Below are positions 18,044 to 27,112 of a DNA stretch of 64,000 nt, piece by piece. Within the stretch, counting starts at the first letter, position 1. Every line of letters begins with the position of its first letter. The stretch spans positions 124,001 to 188,000 of the forward strand of contig NZ_QGKL01000012.1 of NCBI RefSeq assembly GCF_003172895.1, given 5' to 3'. This DNA is from Leucothrix arctica. Lineage in GTDB: Bacteria > Pseudomonadota > Gammaproteobacteria > Thiotrichales > Thiotrichaceae. Under the pieces are notes generated by a model. The model was given only the letters and a program-made list of their open reading frames with translations, was not told where the DNA came from and searched no databases. The translations under genes were made by a program, and so were the position numbers.

Positions 18044-18339
18044 TCCGTGAATCCTCTTAAGGAATTTTTAATTAATTCATACATGGAAAGCAGGTTACTT
18101 GTTATTATTGCGACCTTCGTCACTTAGAGGGAGGAAGGGTTGCTCTGCTGAGATAGGAGGGAGAGAGCTAGGGTCTCTGTTTGGCTGGATGTATGTGAAA
18201 ACTCTTTCATATAACGTCGATTTTCAAAAGGAAAAAGTTGAAATCAAATATTTAATGTTTTTAAATTAAACTTAACGTTAGATTAATCGTATACTTTTAG
18301 TCAGTCGTACTTTTGTCAAATCTATTGTGGAGCATTCCG

Positions 18340-18990
18340 TTGAAATTATTTGTCTCTTGGCTAGGGACTGCACTAATGTGTGCTAGTTTATCTGCTTTTT
18401 CAAGTGAGTCTATAGACCCCAAAGGGGAGTTTTTTGTACAGCGAACGAGAGGGGATACGCTGCACTGTGGGCCTCTTGCCGCAATCATGGCGCGTAACTT
18501 TGCTGATACTAACTACAAACCACAGAATACATTCAAAGAAATAAAGAGTGCTAGAGGTCTAGTTAATGATTTTTTAGGGCTTGATAGAAATAAAGATTTT
18601 GGGCGTTGGTGGGAGTTTGCAGACATAGAAACATACCTAAATTTTATGGGTGTGAGATATAAGTCTACAAAGCTAACCAAAGGCCGAAATACAGAAAGTC
18701 AGATCAAAAAGCTGTTAGACCAACAGCAAATGGTCCTTGTGAACGTCAATATGAATCACATTCCTCGCGGGAAAAATGCCAATAAACCATACTCGACGTT
18801 TTATATACCAGGCGGTTGGGGACATTTTTTAGCGGTAGTGGGTTATGAATATAAAGATGAAAAATTATATTTTGAAATGCATGACTCGTTTAGTCCAAAT
18901 GGAAGAAACCGTTTGTATGAAGCAAAATATATTATTGGGTCAATGAAGAAATTTGAGCCAGAATTTTTACAGATCGAGCGAGGTGTGTAA
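18340..18990 (+). CDS. Exported C39-like (papain-fold) peptidase
   Basis: A 216-residue protein from a TTG start at 18340, chosen because GGAG lies seven bases upstream and the product then begins with a clean signal peptide (MKLFVSWLGTALMCASLSAF). The catalytic set is consistent with a C39-like cysteine peptidase: Cys43 in LHCGPLAA, His162 in GGWGHFLAVVG, and Asp182 in MHDSF. It is not fused to a transporter, so it is unlikely to be a bacteriocin exporter. The substrate is unknown. It stands alone, and its product is predicted to act in the periplasm or outside. Confidence 0.78.
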   Translation: MKLFVSWLGTALMCASLSAFSSESIDPKGEFFVQRTRGDTLHCGPLAAIMARNFADTNYKPQNTFKEIKSARGLVNDFLGLDRNKDFGRWWEFADIETYLNFMGVRYKSTKLTKGRNTESQIKKLLDQQQMVLVNVNMNHIPRGKNANKPYSTFYIPGGWGHFLAVVGYEYKDEKLYFEMHDSFSPNGRNRLYEAKYIIGSMKKFEPEFLQIERGV

Positions 18991-19005
18991 GCGCTGATCA
19001 ATAAA

Positions 19006-19032
19006 AGCCTCGTCACTAAAGAGTAACGAGGC
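19006..19032 (-). terminator. Probable terminator of ppiC
   Basis: A 12-base stem with one mismatch (19006-19017 with 19021-19032) has the core AGCCTCGT/ACGAGGCT. On the leftward strand it is followed by TTTTATT, so it fits termination of ppiC, and it may also stop the convergent peptidase gene. Confidence 0.75.
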
Positions 19033-19042
19033 TATATAAAAC

Positions 19043-19324
19043 TTAGTCTTGGCGAGCAGTCACTTCTAGCAAGTGGTAGCCAAATTGAGTTTTAACTGGG
19101 CCTTGAACAGTGCCAACATCAGCGCTGAATACAACCTTGTCAAACTCAGGAACCATTTGGCCTGGGCCGAAGTTGCCTAAATCACCGCCGTTAGCGCTTG
19201 ATGGGCAGCTTGAGTGTTCCTTAGCCGCAGCAGCGAAATCTTTGCCGCCTTCGATTTCTTTTTTAAGGTTAAGACAAGCTTCTTCAGAAGCTACTAGAAT
19301 GTGACGTGCGTTAGCATTAGCCAT
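19043..19324 (-). CDS. ppiC: Parvulin-type peptidyl-prolyl isomerase
   Basis: A 93-residue single parvulin domain, the same length as E. coli PpiC. It accelerates cis-trans isomerisation at prolyl bonds in the cytoplasm. Family residues visible include ARHILV, CPSSANGGDLG, FGPGQMVPEFD and QFGYHLLEV. The start is the ATG at 19324 (MANANARHI), with AAAGGA at good spacing; an in-frame extension upstream is unlikely. It is a single-gene unit with its own terminator. Confidence 0.95.
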   Translation of the reverse strand: MANANARHILVASEEACLNLKKEIEGGKDFAAAAKEHSSCPSSANGGDLGNFGPGQMVPEFDKVVFSADVGTVQGPVKTQFGYHLLEVTARQD

Positions 19325-19409
19325 TATGTGGTCCTTTAATTTTTGGGAGTATGAAAAGTATAACAAATAACTGCTTTTGAATATTGTGACAAGTTCTCAA
19401 CTTTCAAGC

Positions 19410-19437
19410 TTGCCAATGAAAATTCATACGTTATAGT
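19410..19437 (+). promoter_or_regulatory. Candidate sigma-70 promoter of tpx
   Basis: TTGCCA (19410-19415) and TATAGT (19432-19437) are 16 bases apart, about 40 bases before the tpx start codon. Confidence 0.5.
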
Positions 19438-19477
19438 GATCATCTTTCAACATTCCCCAAGAAAAAAAGGAACGATC

Positions 19478-19975
19478 ATGGCTTCAATTACACTACAAGG
19501 TAACGCGATTAATACAGTCGGCGAGCTACCAGCTATCGGTACAACTGCACCAGATTTTACACTAACAACGGGTGAATTGGCTGATGTTAGCTTGGCTGAG
19601 TATGCAGGTAAGAAAAAATTACTAAATATCGTACCAAGTATTGATACAGGCATTTGTGCTTTATCAACAAAAGCATTTAACGATGCTGCTGCAAAACACG
19701 AAGATACTGTGTTTTTAACAATCTCTGCTGACCTACCGTTTGCACAAGGTCGTTTTTGTGGCGCTGAAGGCCTAGAAGCGGTTAAGACATTATCAATGAT
19801 GCGTAACCGCCAGTTTTCAGAAGACTACGGTGTAACAATCGTTGATGGCCCTCTAGCAAGCCTAACTGCTCGTGCAGTTGTTGTGCTAAGCGCAGATAAC
19901 GAAGTACTTTACACTGAGCTTGTACCTGAAATTGCTCAAGAGCCAGACTACGAAAAAGCACTTGCTTCACTGTAA
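19478..19975 (+). CDS. tpx: Thiol peroxidase
   Basis: A 165-residue atypical 2-Cys peroxiredoxin that reduces hydrogen and lipid peroxides using thioredoxin. The peroxidatic Cys60 lies in PSIDTGIC and the resolving Cys94 in RFCGAEG, equivalent to Cys61 and Cys95 of E. coli Tpx. The motif carries GIC where E. coli has PVC. The start is the ATG at 19478, with AAGGA upstream. It is monocistronic or weakly coupled to the next gene (49 bases apart). Confidence 0.96.
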   Translation: MASITLQGNAINTVGELPAIGTTAPDFTLTTGELADVSLAEYAGKKKLLNIVPSIDTGICALSTKAFNDAAAKHEDTVFLTISADLPFAQGRFCGAEGLEAVKTLSMMRNRQFSEDYGVTIVDGPLASLTARAVVVLSADNEVLYTELVPEIAQEPDYEKALASL

Positions 19976-20024
19976 GTCAGACTAAATAGCAGCAAGTTAC
20001 TACGGCTCAAAAAGGGTTTAGGAT

Positions 20025-20777
20025 ATGATTCTTCTTCACCGAACGATTGAATTTCTTATTTACCCGCCGGGTAACTTGCTGCTTTTTTTATTAATCGGAT
20101 TACTTTTTTTCCGACGTTCAACACTCAAACCCTATCTGTGGTTTGTTGCGATCGCACAGCTACTTCTATTTAGTACCCCGTTTGTATCTAACGGACTGAT
20201 GAATTCTTTAGAGTCTCAATATCCTCCGCAAGCACAGCTCTGGGAACAACAGCAAGCTGAAGCAATTGTAGTGCTGGGTGGTGGGCGAAATGACCGTGCA
20301 GTAGAGTACGGTGGCATTACCGTAAGTAACGCAGAGATGGAGCGACTACGTTATGCCGCTTTACTGCATCGTAAAACAGGCGTACCCATCTTATTAACGG
20401 GTGGTGACCCAATTAATAGCGGCATTAGCGAAGCTCAGCTTATGGCGCAAGTGCTTAAAGACGAATTCAATATCACAGCACGTTGGGTCGAAGGCAATAG
20501 CCATACCACGTGGGAGAACGCAGAGCTGAGTGATGTCATGCTGAGTGCTGACGGTATTAAAACCGCTTGGTTAGTGACTCACGCGTGGCACATGCGACGG
20601 AGCATGCAGGTATTTACAAACCGTACAGTGACTTACATGCCAGCATCACACTCTTATGGTGTATCGGCTTGGGATAAAAAATGGATGCTATGGATGCCTC
20701 AGGCAAGTGCACTGGCCCGAAGTGGTGTGGCACTCCATGAATGGCTAGGATTTGTCTGGTATAGCGTCCTTAAATAA
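20025..20777 (+). CDS. YdcF/ElyC-like DUF218 membrane protein
   Basis: A 250-residue protein with two or three N-terminal membrane helices (to about residue 60), then a DUF218 domain: AIVVLGGGRND, GVPILLTGGDP, EGNSHTTWENA and VTHAWHMRR. This is the ElyC/SanA/YdcF group; ElyC affects cell-wall precursor recycling in E. coli. The His/Arg-rich motifs may bind a phosphorylated ligand. The exact role here is not known. Confidence 0.9.
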   Translation: MILLHRTIEFLIYPPGNLLLFLLIGLLFFRRSTLKPYLWFVAIAQLLLFSTPFVSNGLMNSLESQYPPQAQLWEQQQAEAIVVLGGGRNDRAVEYGGITVSNAEMERLRYAALLHRKTGVPILLTGGDPINSGISEAQLMAQVLKDEFNITARWVEGNSHTTWENAELSDVMLSADGIKTAWLVTHAWHMRRSMQVFTNRTVTYMPASHSYGVSAWDKKWMLWMPQASALARSGVALHEWLGFVWYSVLK

Positions 20778-20787
20778 CCACACTTTT

Positions 20788-22203
20788 CTATTCCGTGGGC
20801 GCTTGCGGGCTCAATAGATTCTCGTTATCACTATTTTCAGACTCTTCTTGAATCTGATCCATCGCAGTGTCATCGGGTGTTAAGTCTGCTTCCTGCTCGA
20901 CTCTATGCTTAGCGATTTCTTCTTTCACCGGCTTGCTTGGCTCGCTCACGGTTGTCACCGCATCCGCAGACAAGACCGGGTTATCAGTCACACGTATTTG
21001 GTAAATAGGCTCAGGCATAACAATACCCGCGTCATCAAATGCTTGTTTAGTCTGCTTAATTGCTTCGCTGTTTACCTTAGAAAAACTGAACTGCTCTTGG
21101 TTAACCCAGCCATAGACTCTAACAATCACGCTAAAGTCACCCAAAGAGTCTACTAACGCCATTGGCTTTGGGTCATCTAACACACCTTCCATGTTATGCA
21201 GTGTATCAACCGCGAGTTGCTGCGCTTCGCTAAGGTCTTGGGCGACATCAATACCTAGATCAAAGTGGAAACGTCTTTCTGGATTACGGGTGTAGTTGAT
21301 GATAATAGCTTTAAACACTTCAGCATTTGGAATACGGACATGGTTACCGTCAGGGGCAATAAGGATAGTGGCACGTGTTGTCAGACGAGCGACACTTCCT
21401 AACTTGCCGCTGATCTCGACAAAGTCATGAACCTGAAACGGGTTTCTTAAGCTTAGTAAAATACTCGCAATATAGTTTTCGACGGTATCTCGTACCGCAA
21501 AACCAATCGCCAAACCAAAGATACCTGCCGCACCCATGATCGTTCCTAGCAAGCCTGTTGCATCAAGTAACGACAAGGCTAGCACTAATCCGATTATGAT
21601 TAATATTAAGTGTGTAATTTGTCCAAGCAGGTTGGCTATAAAGTGGTTGGGCGTAATGCGACGAAACACTCCCTGCCTATTTGACAGCCAGCCGCCTAAT
21701 ATCCAAAACACGATGAAAACCACTAATGCGATTAATATAACGGGGAGGGCGTTCGCAATGTCCTTACTCAGGGTAGCGACTTTGTTCCAAGTAGTTTCCA
21801 GTCGTTTTTCAACGCTACGAGTAATTACCAACTCGTTTTCAACTTCCACAACCCCTTCAATTTGTTTTGCCAGTGTGACTGCTTTTAACTCTTCTGCAGC
21901 GGTTGTTACTTCACCTCTAATAGTCACTACACTCTTATTTACTGACACGCTGAGAGCGTTTAAGTTATCTAATTCTGTGTAGATTTCTTGCAAGCGTACA
22001 CGGATTTTTCTATCACTTTGAGAGCTACTGTCAGTGGTGATAACTTTATTGTCTGCGGGTGTTGTGTCAGCTGTCGAAGCGCCTCCAAGAAGGTCAGTAA
22101 TAGTGTCAGCTTGCACGCTCGTGATGCTGGCAAAACTCAGAAATATAGCAAGACTGAGTTGGAAAAATATCGCTAGAAAAAGCAAAGAAAGAGGCTTGGT
22201 CAT
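20788..22203 (-). CDS. BON-domain mechanosensitive (MscS-family) channel
   Basis: 471 residues: signal peptide (to about 32), a BON domain (about 68-128, KSVVTIRGEVTT), membrane helices from about 145, and the MscS pore and beta domain (AAGIFGLAIGFAVRDTVENY, then VHDFVEISGKLGSV). The C-terminal 70 residues are acidic and disordered. MscS channels release solutes on osmotic down-shock; the BON domain may bind membrane or a partner. It converges on the DUF218 gene with only ten bases between. The length is larger than E. coli MscS (286) because of the extra domain and tail. Confidence 0.93.
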   Translation of the reverse strand: MTKPLSLLFLAIFFQLSLAIFLSFASITSVQADTITDLLGGASTADTTPADNKVITTDSSSQSDRKIRVRLQEIYTELDNLNALSVSVNKSVVTIRGEVTTAAEELKAVTLAKQIEGVVEVENELVITRSVEKRLETTWNKVATLSKDIANALPVILIALVVFIVFWILGGWLSNRQGVFRRITPNHFIANLLGQITHLILIIIGLVLALSLLDATGLLGTIMGAAGIFGLAIGFAVRDTVENYIASILLSLRNPFQVHDFVEISGKLGSVARLTTRATILIAPDGNHVRIPNAEVFKAIIINYTRNPERRFHFDLGIDVAQDLSEAQQLAVDTLHNMEGVLDDPKPMALVDSLGDFSVIVRVYGWVNQEQFSFSKVNSEAIKQTKQAFDDAGIVMPEPIYQIRVTDNPVLSADAVTTVSEPSKPVKEEIAKHRVEQEADLTPDDTAMDQIQEESENSDNENLLSPQAPTE

Positions 22204-22434
22204 TTTGAATGGTCTTAGGCGTAAGGTTTAGAGCAAAGAAAGCGTTGTATAACACTCTCATTATTAAATGATAAAAATAACTGTAGTAAAAGTAGGGCCA
22301 TAATTTCATTAATATACTGTAATTGATAATTTTTTTTCAGCTGTTAGGGTGATAGATAACTAGGAAATACGGACTATTGACGATTTTTTGAAACATCTTA
22401 ACGAAGAATATTTTTCTAACTAAAGGAGTTTTAC

Positions 22435-22614
22435 ATGGGTATCGAAGTAAGCGGAATACTAGGTCTACTAATACTAATTCTAGACATTTATGCAGTTATA
22501 AAAGTTGTGAACAGTGGAGCAAGTACCGGCGGAAAAGTACTCTGGACACTCCTTATCGTTATGTTACCGGTAATAGGGTTGCTCCTATGGTTTTTTGCAG
22601 GCCCCAAGGGTTAG
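22435..22614 (+). CDS. Small PLDc_N-type membrane protein
   Basis: A 59-residue protein starting at the ATG at 22435, with AAAGGAG seven bases upstream. Two hydrophobic segments (about 7-25 and 36-54) are joined by VNSGASTGGKVLW and end in WFFAGPKG, a close match to the short PLDc_N (phospholipase-D N-terminal) domain that also occurs as a free membrane protein. Function is unknown; such genes often sit with envelope-stress genes. It is followed 74 bases later by the coiled-coil gene, and the two may be co-transcribed. Confidence 0.85.
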   Translation: MGIEVSGILGLLILILDIYAVIKVVNSGASTGGKVLWTLLIVMLPVIGLLLWFFAGPKG

Positions 22615-22688
22615 TGAGACTTAAATTTTATGCTGAATAATTAATTTTTAATCAGTCGATTTTTACTAAAATTTTAAAAGGAACTAAT

Positions 22689-22955
22689 ATGGACACGCAA
22701 GATAAACACGTAGAAAAAATGCAGGCTAAACTTGATCAAGTAGATGCCAAAATAGACTTATGGCAAGCCAAAGCAAAGGAAGCCTCTGCTGACTCACAGA
22801 TTGAGTATGAGAAGAAAGTCGAAGAGCTCAAGAGTGAGCGCAACGAAGCTGCCGAATGGCTTGATAAAGTCGCCGATGCATCGGATGACGCATGGGACTC
22901 TATTAAGGATGGCTTTGAAGACGCCTATGAGAAAATAAAGAAAGCGCTTTCATAA
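22689..22955 (+). CDS. Small charged coiled-coil protein (sll1863-like)
   Basis: An 88-residue, highly charged, almost wholly helical protein with a heptad-like pattern (KMQAKLDQVDAKIDLWQAK). It resembles small sll1863-like stress proteins recalled from cyanobacteria and proteobacteria, but that match is from memory only. There is no signal peptide, so it is probably cytosolic. AAAAGGA precedes the ATG. It lies after the PLDc_N gene, which points to a membrane-stress pair. Confidence 0.75.
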   Translation: MDTQDKHVEKMQAKLDQVDAKIDLWQAKAKEASADSQIEYEKKVEELKSERNEAAEWLDKVADASDDAWDSIKDGFEDAYEKIKKALS

Positions 22956-22965
22956 CAGCAACTTA

Positions 22966-22991
22966 GGTTCAAGCTCCGTCGAGCTTGAACC
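22966..22991. other. Perfect 11-base hairpin over the 3' end of the DUF2254 gene
   Basis: GGTTCAAGCTC (22966-22976) pairs with GAGCTTGAACC (22981-22991) around CGTC. It includes the stop codon and last codons of the leftward DUF2254 gene and lies just after the convergent coiled-coil gene. There is no T tract on either side; it may be a terminator or mRNA 3' stabiliser. Confidence 0.6.
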
Positions 22992-24330
22992 GCTTCTCTA
23001 AACACTGGTTAATCGCTTTATACTTCGCTTTGATGTCATCGCGATCCTTCTGAGCGTTAAAGTTTTCATTACTTGTGGAGTAGAGCGCATTAACTTGTGT
23101 ATTAATCGCTTTTGCTTGCTCGTCACTGCTCGCTTGATGAGCTAAACAAAGCAGCGTATCTAACAAGTGAATAGTCACTGACACATCGTTACGGCCATGC
23201 TGACGAATCTGGTTAAACGACGCCTCAACAATCCCTTCAAAGGTAAATGGCTTAGTAAGTAGTCGCAATCGGCCTTCTTCGTCAAAATGATGATCAGATG
23301 GGAACTCTCGGTTGATCAAAAAGGCAATGTTATCGCCTAGTCGGTCGATACAAGTGATTGCTGTAAATGGGTCATTGATACCGGGTGATAATGCACGCAC
23401 AGCGACTTCAACCAATTGCCTAACGGGAAATTCGGGATCCTGTTCAGCAGTCGCTTTACTTCCAACCAATAATCGGTCATTGACGGGGCCAACGATTTCA
23501 TTTTCAAAGTCTTCTTTTTGAGCGTCAGACGCCAAGCAATAGCCAATTACACTATTTTTGATGAGAAAATCACCCGGTTTTACAGTCAGTTTTATCGCAA
23601 TGTCTTTGTCATTGACCAGCTTGATTAGCCTTTCATGATCGACTCCTTGTAAATAACCAGACCCTCTGACCTTCATTGGGCTTGCATCCGTGTTAAATAG
23701 ATCTGCTTGTAGATCAGCGGGTGGGGTGTCAGGTAAGTGTTTTTTCTCGCTCCATTCCTCAGGAAAAAGTTTAGCTGACTGTGCTTGTAATGTACCGTTA
23801 ACATCTGCAATGACGGTATCCGCTTGAATCGATACAGCAATGTGGTGAATGAAAAACACTAGCATCAGTAGGGAAGTGATGACTAAAATCAGTAAACCAA
23901 CCATGGAGATTATGGGTGTGGTTTTGTTGAGATCCATTGAGCTAGTGAACTGTAACATCATGATGCAGTAGAGGAATGTCCCAATAAAAATCCCCAGTAC
24001 CACTTGATTGAAACGGTCCATCATAAAGTTGCGTAGTAAGCGAGAGCCAAACTGCTGTGATGCGAGTGTGAGCGATGCAATGGTTATAGAGAATGAAACC
24101 CCTGCAACGCCGAGTATTGAGCTACCTGACACACTCAGCATGGTGCGAATGTTTTCTGAGTCATTAAAGTATAAAAAGAAATCAGGAAATTGGACGTGTC
24201 TCGCAATTAGCGTTTTATCTAAGTAGAAGTTTAGAAACGCGAGAATAATAGAGCCGATCAAGAAAGCCAGTGGCACCATCCAAATAGCTGTGCTGAGAAC
24301 CTCTAAGTAATGACGAATGCGTGTTTTCAT
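22969..24330 (-). CDS. DUF2254 membrane protein
   Basis: A 453-residue protein with four membrane helices in the first 170 residues and a large soluble C-terminal part. The region SILGVAGVSFSITIASLTLASQQFGSRLLRNFM is diagnostic of DUF2254. The soluble region has ALSPGINDPFTA, also conserved. Function is unknown. Its start overlaps the stop of the antiporter gene by four bases (ATGA), so it may be a partner of the ion transporter. Confidence 0.9.
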   Translation of the reverse strand: MKTRIRHYLEVLSTAIWMVPLAFLIGSIILAFLNFYLDKTLIARHVQFPDFFLYFNDSENIRTMLSVSGSSILGVAGVSFSITIASLTLASQQFGSRLLRNFMMDRFNQVVLGIFIGTFLYCIMMLQFTSSMDLNKTTPIISMVGLLILVITSLLMLVFFIHHIAVSIQADTVIADVNGTLQAQSAKLFPEEWSEKKHLPDTPPADLQADLFNTDASPMKVRGSGYLQGVDHERLIKLVNDKDIAIKLTVKPGDFLIKNSVIGYCLASDAQKEDFENEIVGPVNDRLLVGSKATAEQDPEFPVRQLVEVAVRALSPGINDPFTAITCIDRLGDNIAFLINREFPSDHHFDEEGRLRLLTKPFTFEGIVEASFNQIRQHGRNDVSVTIHLLDTLLCLAHQASSDEQAKAINTQVNALYSTSNENFNAQKDRDDIKAKYKAINQCLEKRFKLDGA

Positions 24331-26192
24331 GATTCTTCCTTAGTGAGTAACTCAGTAGCAGCTTCAGATACTGGAACAGTTTCAGGTTTCTCTGGTGGTA
24401 CATAACTAATGACTGTTTTGAAGCCATCGGTACGTTGACCGTCAGCCCAAGGATAAAAGTGGATGTTACCTCCACCATCAATAGCTGCTACTTGTAACGT
24501 GCCTTTAGGCTTCTCTTTAACTAGTGTTTCTAGCGTGTACTGATTGCTGAGGTTGGTGCTATCAAACTGCCAGTCCTTCTCATAGGCATCCAGTAAGTCA
24601 TTGTAGTACACGTCTTTACCAAACAAGATATTCCCACGAATAGCTTTGCTTGGCAGCTTGGGTGCGCCGTTGTTTTTTCTTGTGGACGTTTCAGGTTGCC
24701 AAGCCATTTCAAACACATTATTTTGGCCAAGCTCTGGCGAGAAGCGACTACACGTCAGCGTGTTATAAGCTTCATTTTTTGAGATGGATAAGAGCTTAGT
24801 GATGTGTGACAGCTCCAGTACTTCTTCTGTTCGCTCAGACAATATTTCACCGAAATGTGTCGGTATGTTCTGCATTCTAGCGGGCTTCAAACGCTTCCAG
24901 TCTCGGTCAACAAGTACCACTGGAATATCGTTTTTCTGCAAGGCAGCAGCCAATGCAATCCCCCAGTTTGAAGCACCAATAATCATAACGCCGTCAGGGT
25001 GTGACGAGGCTAGGTTTAGCTTTCGAGCCACCCAGCCAATACTCAAACCATGCAAAATCACGGTCATAATAATTAGTGCAAAAATTAACGGTAATAGCAG
25101 CTCCGCACCTTCGTAACCTTTCGCTATAAGCTCAGCGCCAAACAAGCCGGCGACTGCTGCGGCAACAATACCGCGTGGCGCTATCCATGAAATGAGCAGT
25201 CGGTCTTGCTTATTAATGTCCGTCCCTACTGTCGAGAGGAAAATAGCGACAGGTCGGATAACAAAAATAACCAAGACTAAAAGTAACCAACCTTGCCAGC
25301 CAATTTGTTGCAGTATCTCAGGGTTAATATCAGCCGTTAATACGATGAACGTCGAAGAAACCAATAGAATGGTGATGTACTCTTTAAAACGCTGTAGCTC
25401 ATGAAAGGTGTTGAGTTGTTGGTTAGCTAAAGTGATACCTAGGACAGTGGTTGCAAGCAAGCCTGCCTCGCTCTGTACGCGGTTACAAATTGTATAAACC
25501 AAGAGTACGGCGATCAATATGAGCGGTGACTTTAAGTACTCTGGTACAAAACCTTTGCGAAATGCACGTGCAATAAATAGCCCAGCCCCGACACCCATTG
25601 CCAGTGACACAAATACGCTGATAAGCAAGCCACTCAATATATTGATAATAAGCATGTCGCTTTCGGCAAGCACGTAATACCCGTAAATGAGTACGACTAA
25701 TAGCGCACCAATAGGGTCATTGACGATACCTTCCCAGCGTAATAGCGAAGCAGGGCGCTTTTTCAGATTCGCTTGCTTGAGCAGTGGCATGATCACGGTT
25801 GGGCCGGTAACAATAATGATGGCACCAAAGACCAAGGCCACAGGCCAGGACATACCCACTAAATAATGCGCCGCAAGACTACCAAGTCCAAAAGTGATCA
25901 ACACACTCCAAGTCACTAGCCGGTAAATAACGCGCGTGTTTTTCTTGAACTCATGCCAGCGTAAACTCAGCCCGCCTTCAAATAATATGACGGCAACGCT
26001 CAATGAAACCATAGGCTGGAGAATGTCACCGAAATCTTCAGTCGGTTTTAACCAGCCTGTGACTGGCCCCATAATGAAGCCCGCAGCAATCAGTAAAATT
26101 AAAGCAGGGATTTTTAAATGCCAGCCAACCCACTGTAGAGCAATACCAACGATGAGAATTGAGGCAATCAGTTCAGCCATATGATGCTGCAT
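24327..26192 (-). CDS. CPA-type Na+/H+ (or K+/H+) antiporter with NAD-binding domain
   Basis: About 621 residues from the ATG at 26192; in-frame starts at 26180 and 26234 are possible and none has a good ribosome binding site. About twelve membrane helices fill residues 5-390, with the ion-site motif NDPIGALL and GPTVIMPLL. A cytosolic TrkA-N/RCK-like Rossmann domain follows (VMIIGASNWGIALAAAL), suggesting control by a nucleotide or K+. The C-terminal 100 residues are soluble. It exchanges cations for protons in pH and osmotic balance; the ion is not certain. It is coupled to the DUF2254 gene. Confidence 0.92.
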   Translation of the reverse strand: MQHHMAELIASILIVGIALQWVGWHLKIPALILLIAAGFIMGPVTGWLKPTEDFGDILQPMVSLSVAVILFEGGLSLRWHEFKKNTRVIYRLVTWSVLITFGLGSLAAHYLVGMSWPVALVFGAIIIVTGPTVIMPLLKQANLKKRPASLLRWEGIVNDPIGALLVVLIYGYYVLAESDMLIINILSGLLISVFVSLAMGVGAGLFIARAFRKGFVPEYLKSPLILIAVLLVYTICNRVQSEAGLLATTVLGITLANQQLNTFHELQRFKEYITILLVSSTFIVLTADINPEILQQIGWQGWLLLVLVIFVIRPVAIFLSTVGTDINKQDRLLISWIAPRGIVAAAVAGLFGAELIAKGYEGAELLLPLIFALIIMTVILHGLSIGWVARKLNLASSHPDGVMIIGASNWGIALAAALQKNDIPVVLVDRDWKRLKPARMQNIPTHFGEILSERTEEVLELSHITKLLSISKNEAYNTLTCSRFSPELGQNNVFEMAWQPETSTRKNNGAPKLPSKAIRGNILFGKDVYYNDLLDAYEKDWQFDSTNLSNQYTLETLVKEKPKGTLQVAAIDGGGNIHFYPWADGQRTDGFKTVISYVPPEKPETVPVSEAATELLTKEES

Positions 26193-26417
26193 AAAAACGA
26201 GTCCGTTATTTCTGTATGAGAGTAGTTTATACAAGTGGACTCGACGAACCAGTATTTTTTGTTATCGTTTAAAGTTAGTCAGTTAAATCACATTTAAGTC
26301 ATTTATTGTAGGCAAAAAAATGCCGATTGTTGAGTCATCTCAAAGCAAGCGAAGAGACAGCTCTTTAATCGGCCAAATTCCACAACTAATGGATCTTATT
26401 GTTATTCAGAGGGAGAG

Positions 26418-27026
26418 TTATTGCTTTGGTAGCATGACCGTGTCAATAACATGAATAACACCATTAGACTGTTTGACGTCAGCTACTGTTACCGTTGCTG
26501 TACGACCATTTTCATCAGTTAGCATAATCTTGTCGCCGCTATATGTTGCTTGCAGTACGCAGCCACCCAACGTTTTTACTGGGTGCTTACCACCGTCATC
26601 GCTGATCATGCCTTTAATAGCGAGTGACATTGCGTTTGCACCGACCACGTGGCAAGTCAGAACCTTAGTCAGTGCTGCTTTGTTTTCAGGCTTAAGTAGG
26701 TTTTCTACTGCACCAGGAGGTAGTGCATCAAATGCAGAGTTTACGGGTGCAAATACCGTGAATGGGCCAGGACCTTGGAGTGTTTCAACAAGACCCGCCG
26801 CTTTAACCGCAGCAACAAGTGTTGTGTGGTCTTTAGAGTTAACGGCATTTTCTATAATATTTTTGTTGGCAAACATTGGAGCACCGCCAACCATAGGGTT
26901 TTCACTCATGAGCACTGAGTTTTTATTCATTGTGCTTGTGCTTGATGCTGTCGTGCCACCACCTGTGAAACACGCTGTAAGGGTTACTGCTGCGGCTACT
27001 GATACTGCAATGTTTGAAATTTTCAT
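26418..27026 (-). CDS. Fasciclin-domain lipoprotein
   Basis: A 202-residue protein with a lipobox ending in Cys19 (TLTAC) and one FAS1 domain (about 55-200): FTVFAPVNSAFDALP, LTKVLTCHVVG and GVIHVIDTVMLP. FAS1 domains act in adhesion or ligand binding at the cell surface. It lies just downstream of an anti-sigma-K and sigma-K pair, the same grouping as SigK and the fasciclin antigens MPT70/MPT83 in Mycobacterium tuberculosis, so it is likely a target of that sigma factor. The intergenic stretch before it has a hairpin. Confidence 0.95.
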   Translation of the reverse strand: MKISNIAVSVAAAVTLTACFTGGGTTASSTSTMNKNSVLMSENPMVGGAPMFANKNIIENAVNSKDHTTLVAAVKAAGLVETLQGPGPFTVFAPVNSAFDALPPGAVENLLKPENKAALTKVLTCHVVGANAMSLAIKGMISDDGGKHPVKTLGGCVLQATYSGDKIMLTDENGRTATVTVADVKQSNGVIHVIDTVMLPKQ

Positions 27027-27076
27027 AATAGTCTCTCTGAGTAAGTTTCATGACTTTTTGCCATGGTTACTGAGAG

Positions 27077-27112
27077 ACACGGAGTGAACTCAAAAAGAGT
27101 TTCACCCCGTGT
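27077..27112 (-). promoter_or_regulatory. Hairpin upstream of fasciclin gene; possible ECF promoter region
   Basis: ACACGGAGTGAACTC (27077-27091) pairs imperfectly with GAGTTTCACCCCGTGT (27097-27112) around A5. On the leftward strand the same bases include TGAAAC and CCGTGTC about 16 bases apart, loosely like an ECF promoter. It lies between the anti-sigma stop and the fasciclin start. Confidence 0.45.

Noticed and set aside
18313-18339. Upstream TTG at 18313 as the start of the C39-like peptidase
   Set aside because: It has no ribosome binding site and would bury the signal peptide; TTG at 18340 has GGAG at good spacing.
22204-22434. Possible small RNA or riboswitch upstream of the PLDc_N gene
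   Set aside because: No conserved riboswitch elements or stable extended structure could be recognised by eye.
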